Positions 57,640-64,000 of a stretch of DNA of 64,000 bases are shown here, piece by piece (position 1 is the first letter of the stretch; each line of letters begins with the position of its first letter). Origin of the DNA: Limnomonas spitsbergensis (Eukaryota > Chlorophyta > Chlorophyceae > Chlamydomonadales); contig JAYJMM010000116.1 of assembly GCA_037349105.1 (NCBI GenBank), positions 4,340,001 through 4,404,000 on the forward strand, read 5' to 3'. A program made the position numbers and the translations under genes. The notes below the pieces were generated by a model that was not told the origin of the DNA, searched no databases, and worked only from the letters and a program-made list of their open reading frames with translations.

Positions 57640-58115
57640 GGCCTAGGCAGCTGAGACAGGGGTAGGCGGCACCTCCATGCTGCTGCATGCTGCCCTGGGC
57701 TCCAGCAGGCCTAGGCAGCTGAGACAGGGGGGAGGCGGCACCTCCATGCTGCTGCATGCTGCCCTGAGCTCCAGCAGGCCTAGGCAGCTGAGGCAGGGGG
57801 GAGGCGGCACCTCCAAGATGCTGCATGCTGCCCTGGGCTCCAGCAGGCCTAGGCAGCTGAGACAGGGGGGTGGCAGCACCTTCAATCCTCCATGCTGCCA
57901 TGGGCTCCAGCAGGCCTACGCAGCTGAGACAGGGGGGAGGCGGACCTCCATGCTGCTGCATGCTGCCCTGGGCTCCAGCAGGCCTAGGCAGCTGAGACAG
58001 GGAGGAGGCACCTCCAAGCTGCTGCATGCTGCCCTGGGCTCCAGCAGGCCTACGCAGCTGAGACAGGAGGAGGCGGCACCTCCATGCTGCTGCATGCTGC
58101 CATGGGCTCCAGTTT
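57640..58115. repeat. About 63-bp tandem repeat
   Basis: Seven or eight imperfect units with core CTGGGCTCCAGCAGGCCTA, followed by CAGCTGAGACAGGGG and CACCTCCATGCTGCTGCATG. It lies immediately upstream of the zinc-finger-like ORF on the minus strand. Confidence 0.85.
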
Positions 58116-58546
58116 TGACCACTGGAGGACATGGACCACTAGATGAGCATGCATGGAAGGGGAAATGTCTGATGCATCACTCAAAGCATTATTACCACTA
58201 GCCTGTAGAACTGCAGGGCTTCGTCCCAGGCGGTCGTCGTCTTGCCCCTGCTCGTCATCTGCTGAGCTAGCTCGACTGTGAAATCGCCGCTGGACAGGTA
58301 CTTCTGGACGGGCTTCGGCCCATGGATACCATGCTAGTCCCTCTTCCACGTGACAGCAGCGCGGAACGAATGTCGAGAAAGACTAAGTCAAGGTTTTGTG
58401 TTTTGCGAGGTTCCTCCGCGTGTCCTACCCCTAATTCAATATTGTATATTACTGCACCCCCTAATTCCAGGGACAGAGATCGCACAGGTGCCCCTCCTTT
58501 ATCCGAAGAGGGATAGGACAGTCTGCCGAATGTCATGGCCCCGTTA

Positions 58547-58867
58547 GGCTGTGTTTCCATTGGAGTTTGAGGTGAGCAGTCGGGCAGGTCGGTTTTGTTC
58601 GGTCCGCGCCAAGGTTTTAGCCTGAGGTGGAGACCACCACAGAAAAATCCGGCCTTCGTTTCCATTGCATGTCCGGGGTGGCCGATTCGCATTCAAGAAC
58701 CTCGCAGGCTAAGATTTTCGAAATGTCGCAGCATTCTTGGTAGTTGTTAAGTCGCGTTTGTTGTGCTGCTGCAAAACGAATCGCGCTATCGGCTTGTCCA
58801 TGCGTAGTAGCATTGGGCCTAGCTGGCAACCCACCCCGACGTCAAAACAGCCAATGGAAACACAGCC
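58547..58867. mobile_element. Tourist-like MITE (PIF/Harbinger type)
   Basis: A 321-bp element has perfect 17-bp terminal inverted repeats, GGCTGTGTTTCCATTGG, flanked on both sides by TTA (58544-58546 and 58868-58870). A TTA target duplication with a GGCTGTGTTT-type terminus is the signature of PIF/Harbinger-derived MITEs. No transposase is encoded. Confidence 0.8.
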
Positions 58868-59177
58868 TTAGAATTTCATCGTAGAATATTGGGCGGGCGG
58901 GGGGGGCGGGGGCACGTGGTCTTCATACGGCAAACAGCTGCTGAAGTGTGGCGGTTGCACGTGGCAGGTAGGGAGGACGCTTGCGTTTGCCTTAGACAAG
59001 GTGAGAAGGACAACCTTTGGTAAATCCATTCTTATCGAATTGAACGAGACATAGGAAATTACCCTAATTTCGAATTGCGGAGCTTGCTATGCATACAATG
59101 CTTTGAAGTCTGATTTGCGGCCTAGGCTTTAAGGACGAGAACAGCCGGTTTGAAATTACCCTAGAGTTGCGTTGAGG

Positions 59178-62100
59178 ATGGACGGCGAGGTAGAGAGACC
59201 CGCTGCGGCCCATGCCGGAGGCGCGACGATCCGGTCCGAGTCAAATCGTCCTAAGCGGGGTCTCGCTCATTCGATGATGATCACTGCAAAAGCACGATGG
59301 CGGAAGCTCCAACTTGCAACCAGGGGAATTATGAGGTGAGGCGCATCACTTTTATCGGCACATGCATGCAGAATCAGCATCCCTCGACCTCCCCCACATG
59401 GCCGCCTAGGCGCCAAGTGCAGTCACATGGCTGTGAAGCAGGCCGCATGGCTGAAAATCAGGCCACTTGGCCGTATAACGGTAGTAGCAGTTGGATGACC
59501 CAATTGTCAATCAGGCCACATGGCTGTAAAGCAGCAGCTTCCCTGACCCCTACTTGCATGCACCTGCCTGTGGGTGGCTTCAGAGGCCATCTTAGCGAAC
59601 CCATCAGGGCCCTGAAGCAACATTGAGGCCGTGAGCGACGTTCTTGTTATTTGGCTTGTTTTTGGTGAATGCGTATGCCTGCAGGGCCAAGTTCCTTGCT
59701 GCAGCCGACCATACTGACTTTCTGCAGGAGTCAGGACAGGTGCGATGGAGCATGAACATGAGAGTGTGTGTGTGTACGCGCATAGTTCTGCAGTGATTGC
59801 ATGAAGTGTCCAGTCACCCATGGGACTGTAAATTTTGAATCGGAAATCAAAACCTTGGATTGCAAGTCGGCCTGACATGGGTTTCACTTACGATACCAGA
59901 AGACAAATTATCAATATGGCCACCTGTCTTAAAGACATACAGGCTTATAAAAGCATCTTCAAGGAAATTATTATGCTAGAACACTGCTACCAGACACACA
60001 ATGTGATCAGACCTCTACAATGCCCACCACAATTGAGGACATACTACCTTGCACATGATGTCCCCCTAGCCCGCCACATCTCACAACCTACCTCCTGCCA
60101 AGTCTCGGCCCCCCCCCCTGCGCTGCCACATTTCACGACTCACGGCTCCACCGATGCTTCCTCCCCAGCGTCAGTCTCCCCCCCCCTTTCATGCCAGGCC
60201 CTCAGCGATGCCATGACCGGCACCAGCGGTGTTAAGCTGCAGGTTAAGGACGAGCGCGACCTGAAGGCAACCAACTACATGCGTCAGGTGTGTGTTCACG
60301 CGCTCGACCCACGAGGAGCGTAACTTCATACCAGGAGTACCACAAATTCCACAGCCCTGTCCATACTAGCTAGTAGCTAGTAGCTACCAGCCTACCACTG
60401 GATCATCGAAGGGGCCATGCTGTCACTGACCATGGCAGCTTCCACGATCGCTTGGGATTTCCCCGGCGAGAGCTTGGGCAGACAGACAATACACTGCTCA
60501 GCAGGTTGAGCAGCCAGCCCTTGACGCAGCAAGCCATGCTGACTGTTGGCGTATAACAGAGCTTGGCCTACTCTGCACAGTGATAGCCTTTGTGTGGATT
60601 CAGGACTTCGGCACTTGCTGAAACAAAAGGAATTGTACCGTAGTGCATAATTAAGTGGATTTCCCAGGGGCGTGGATCAAAGGAATTGTAGTGCATAAAT
60701 ACCGAGAAGTGGATTTTCCCAGGGACGTTAATCAGAGGAACCAGCTGTTCAGCTATGGATCACATGCAGCCACCATCAAGTACTGAAGTTTAACTGGCGA
60801 CAGGATGGCTTGATTTTGCGGTTGTTGAGCTCCAGCATCATCGACGAACGAGGAACGTCACTGCCATTGCCCCCTGTCTTCCTCAGGTCTCAACCTGAAG
60901 TTCACCCCAGCCTCATGTATGGGCCCTGAGCCTAGTCTCCTCTCCCTAGACCATGTTGCTCCGCTTTAGATCCCTGCTGATAGCCTGCTGCTCCCCCCTT
61001 ATCAACCGCCGCTGGCTGCACAACCTGTTCCTTGCTTGTTTCAGGGTGATGCTGAGCTTTACTCGGAGGAGATGCTGGCTAAGCGCCATGCGCTGCGCAG
61101 CAACCCGGTTGTGGTTCAGGCGATAAAGGAATGGTGGTGGTGAGTGGTTGGATTGGTGGTGGTGCATGAGTGGTAGCGTGCCGCAACCAGACAGCAGGCA
61201 CCTTCAAGTGGCGCATAAAACAGTCAGCAAGTGTTTTCAAATGCCGCATAAAACAGTCAGCAAGCACCTTCCAATGCTACATGAAATGACCAGCAAGCAC
61301 CTTAGAATGCCTGAGCATGAAGTTGCCAGCTTTGCAAGGAAGATTGATAGAATAACTGCAGGGGCTGTTGTATGATGGAAATCGCCGAGGATAATGACAT
61401 TCTTTGGAGCTTTCAAGAGCGAATGCAGGCCCTATGGTTCACGGACCTACACCGTGCTCTCCTATGCCAGCCCATGGCCTTGTGTTCATGAGGATGTTCG
61501 CATTTTCAATGTGTGTATGGTGTGTGCACATGAGGATGTTTGTATGTGCATGTGTGTGTGGTGTGTGTGCATATCAGGACATTCGAATGTGTTTTTGCGT
61601 GCGAGTGTGTGTGTGTGAGTGTGTGTATGTGTGTGTGCGTGTCTTCTGTGCAAGTGTGCATTTACGTCTTTTGCGTGTTCGTGTGTGAGAGACCCTTCCT
61701 TGCTTCTGGCCTGGGAACGAGGCACGGCTGTTGTCCTGGCCTGCTGATGGCCCTGCCCCTTTTGCTCTGGGGCAGGTTTGTGCCGCGCTCCAACATGGGC
61801 ACGCCGAGATCGGATGCTGGCACGCCTTTGTCCGCGGCCGGCGCATCCGCCATGATCCGACAGGCCTCGCCAAGAGAGTGCTCGCTCATCGACAAGGAGG
61901 CATACTGCAACCTTGTCATCATCATACAAATGGTGAGCGACCAGGGTGCTGTCTTCAAACAGCATTTTTTCAAACTATTTATACAAAAAGAGTTTTTTTG
62001 TTTCGAATTTTCTTATTTGATACCGTTTTTCCACCTGCCACCTAATCGTGTAGATCCTGGGCAGCGAGCAGCTGCTGATACGGGAGAAACGTTGTGTCTT

Positions 62101-62776
62101 AATCCAATAAATGAAGAATGCTTATTTTAGAAGCGTGAGTCGTTTTCTTCTCCTTAGAATAGCCGTTAATTTGGAAACTTTCCAAATGGAGACAAGTGGG
62201 TTTTTAAAACCCAATAATTACCGACTTGGAAACCAGTCTGTCATGAGGTGCTGCTTGGCGTAAGGAGTGCGCCGCGGGGCTGATGCAACGAGCACGCTTG
62301 GTTTTATTTTAGCGCGTGACGGGCTCGCCAGGTTCCTCAACCGATGGCATGGTAGCATGGGCATGCCCCAATTACGAGACTTATGGATTCAGGTTCCATA
62401 TTTATATTTCATAATGAGTTTATGACCCGATTATTCATTATGACCGGATTACCTGACCCGTAGATTCAGGTTCCAGGTTCATTTTGTATTATGGCTCGGT
62501 TGGCTGTGCAGTCCTGAGAAGCTCTGTTGTTTTGTATCGGCGACTCAGCGACTTGTATGAGGCTTCCTTCCCTGACCCGGCTTGCTTTTCTGCATTTGAC
62601 TGAGCTTTGCCATGTCTCCTCTGCACACTGTACCTGCAGGTCCTGCTGCCTCGGTTCAAAATGAAGGGAGATCCAGACTATGATGCCGAGGAGGACTGGC
62701 TAGACGATTGCAAGGGCAAAGAGATGATGGACTACCCTGACTTTTTCGACGCCATGTTTGAGCTGGCAGACCTCTG
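59178..62776 (+). CDS. 5' part of a gene with a C-terminal ELADLW-type motif, possibly axonemal
   Basis: The six exons are 59178-59335, 59685-59739, 60198-60287, 61045-61139, 61776-61932 and 62640-62776. All have GT-AG introns and compatible phases, and the last exon ends in phase 2, so the gene continues beyond the satellite or the window. The product so far is about 230 residues. It has a basic start (NRPKRGLAHSMMITAKARWR), a Ser/Thr/Ala-rich low-complexity stretch (NMGTPRSDAGTPLSA), then IDKEAYCNLVI, then EEDWLDDCKGKEMMDYPDFF with FELADLW. A block ending FELADLW recurs, as I remember it, in flagella-associated and EF-hand-like proteins of protists and animals. That link is a guess. The exon structure is well supported by continuous open frames and splice sites; the function is not. 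Confidence 0.6.
61590..61650 (+). repeat. GT-rich microsatellite in an intron
   Basis: An imperfect GTGTGT/GTGAGT/GTATGT run lies inside the fourth intron of the gene at 59178. Open frames across it are artefacts. Confidence 0.8.
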
Positions 62777-63189
62777 GTGGGCAAAAGGGGCGACAGCGTG
62801 CGGAGGATCACAGATGTATTACTATATCCACATTTATTCAGAGCTCTGCGGTCTAATGCTGGCGTAGGCCCTTAAGGAAATATCTCCCTCTGGTCCCAGG
62901 AGCAATTTTAACCCTGGTTTAACCCTGGTTGTATCCTGCTTTAATGCACTCTGCTGACCCTCTTGACCCCAAGGGGGATCCAGGTGCACAATTCTCACAA
63001 ACGACTTTTTGAGTCGTCTATTGGGCCTTCAAGGCCTAAAGAACTGCTGTGGTGTTAGGATTCACCCCATTGAAGCACTGGGAGACGTCCGCACCCCTCG
63101 ATGTCTACGTGGGGAAAGTTCGGTACCTGCTGCCTGTCCACTAAGATCCTCCAATCTGCTTACCTGCACCTGTGACGGGTCTACCTGGG
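62777..63189. other. Intron or 3' flank before the terminal satellite
   Basis: Begins with a GTGGGC donor that continues the gene on its left. No next exon could be identified before the 18-bp satellite. Confidence 0.4.
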
Positions 63190-64000
63190 TCAAGGGTCTC
63201 CCGCACCTCTACCCCTCCCCGCACCTCTACCCCTCCCCGCAACTCTACCCCTCACCGCACCTCTACCCCTCCCCGCACCTCTACCCCTCACCGCACCTCT
63301 ACCCCTCACCGCACCTCTACCCCTCACCTCACCTCTACCACTCACCACACCTCTACCCCTCACCGCACCTCTACCCCTCACCTCACCTCTACCCCTCACC
63401 GCACCTCTACCCCTCACCGCACCTCTACCCCTCACCTCACCTCTACCCCTCACCGCACCTCTACCACTCACCGCACCTCTACCCCTCACCTCACCTCTAC
63501 CCCTTACCGCACCTCTACCCCTCACCGCACCTCTACCCCTCACCGCACCTCTACCCCTCACCGCACCTCTACCCCTCACCGCACCTCTACCCCTCACCGC
63601 ACCTCTACCCCTCACCGCACCTCTACCCCTCACCGCACCTCTACCCCTCACCGCACCTCTACCCCTCACCTCACCTCTACCCCTCACCGCACCTCTACCC
63701 CTCACCACACCTCTACCTCTCACCTCACCTCTACCCCTCACCACACCTCTACCCCTCACCACACCTCTCCCCCTCACCGCACCTCTACCCCTCACCGCAC
63801 CTCTACCCCTCACCGCACCTCTACCCCTCACCGCACCTCTACCCCTCCCCGCACCTCTACCCCTCCCCGCACCTCTACCCCTCACCGCACCTCTACCCCT
63901 CACCGCACCTCTACCCCTCACCACACCTCTTCCCCTCACCGCACCTCTTCCCCTCACCGCACCTCTACCCCTCACCACACCTCTACCCCTCACCGCACCT
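63190..64000. repeat. 18-bp satellite running off the window
   Basis: About 45 units of ACCTCTACCCCTCACCGC with few variants, continuing past position 64000. The minus strand is open throughout as an RGRGAV repeat, which is expected from an 18-bp period without stops and is not evidence of a gene. Confidence 0.95.

Noticed and set aside
61404..61873. ORFs over the GT-rich tract
   Set aside because: Low-complexity artefacts in an intron between two exons of the gene at 59178.

Overview
This window is nuclear DNA of a green alga. A chlorophyte, probably of the Chlamydomonadales, is most likely. The evidence is intron-dense genes with GT-AG introns, a plant-type pantothenate kinase fused to a DUF89 phosphatase, a carbamoyl-phosphate synthase large subunit with an N-terminal extension that looks like a plastid transit peptide, a TOC/PAT-like split-direct-repeat retroelement, (TTTAGGG)-like interstitial repeats, and very abundant minisatellites. 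There is no bacterial gene organisation.

Layout. 1-3021: degenerate mobile DNA, including the 3' part of a non-LTR retrotransposon (797-1920) and its tail. 3027-11633: one nearly pristine DIRS/PAT/TOC-type element, with repeats ordered A-B-A then B around a minus-strand Gag-like coding region. 13161-18155 (+): a four-exon membrane acyltransferase (acyltransferase-3/NRF-6 type) whose first intron holds a 1.7-kb array of 60-bp repeats. 19388-38846 (-): a 24-exon bifunctional pantothenate kinase / DUF89 phosphatase. 39069-50868 (+): a 23-exon carbamoyl-phosphate synthase large chain (CARB). 51640-58870: repeat-rich intergenic DNA with a MYND-finger remnant, a second LINE remnant, minisatellites, an unrecognised zinc-finger-like ORF and a Tourist-like MITE. 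59178-62776+ (+): the first six exons of a gene with an ELADLW-type motif. The window ends in an 18-bp satellite.

I assembled the exon models for CARB, PANK and the acyltransferase by hand from splice sites and family conservation. Each one sums to an exact multiple of three: 1173, 1055 and 485 codons before the stop. CARB and PANK are divergently transcribed from about 220 bp. They serve separate core pathways, arginine/pyrimidine carbamoyl phosphate and coenzyme A. The acyltransferase and PANK are convergent.

The most interesting signals are three. First, the split-direct-repeat element carries a Gag-like ORF pair joined by an in-frame A AAA AAG heptamer but no reverse transcriptase or recombinase. 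Second, at least seven PANK exons have decayed tandem copies of an exon-intron edge (acceptor or donor plus a few codons) in the adjacent intron, some grown into minisatellites. Third, inverted repeats flank PANK exon 17.
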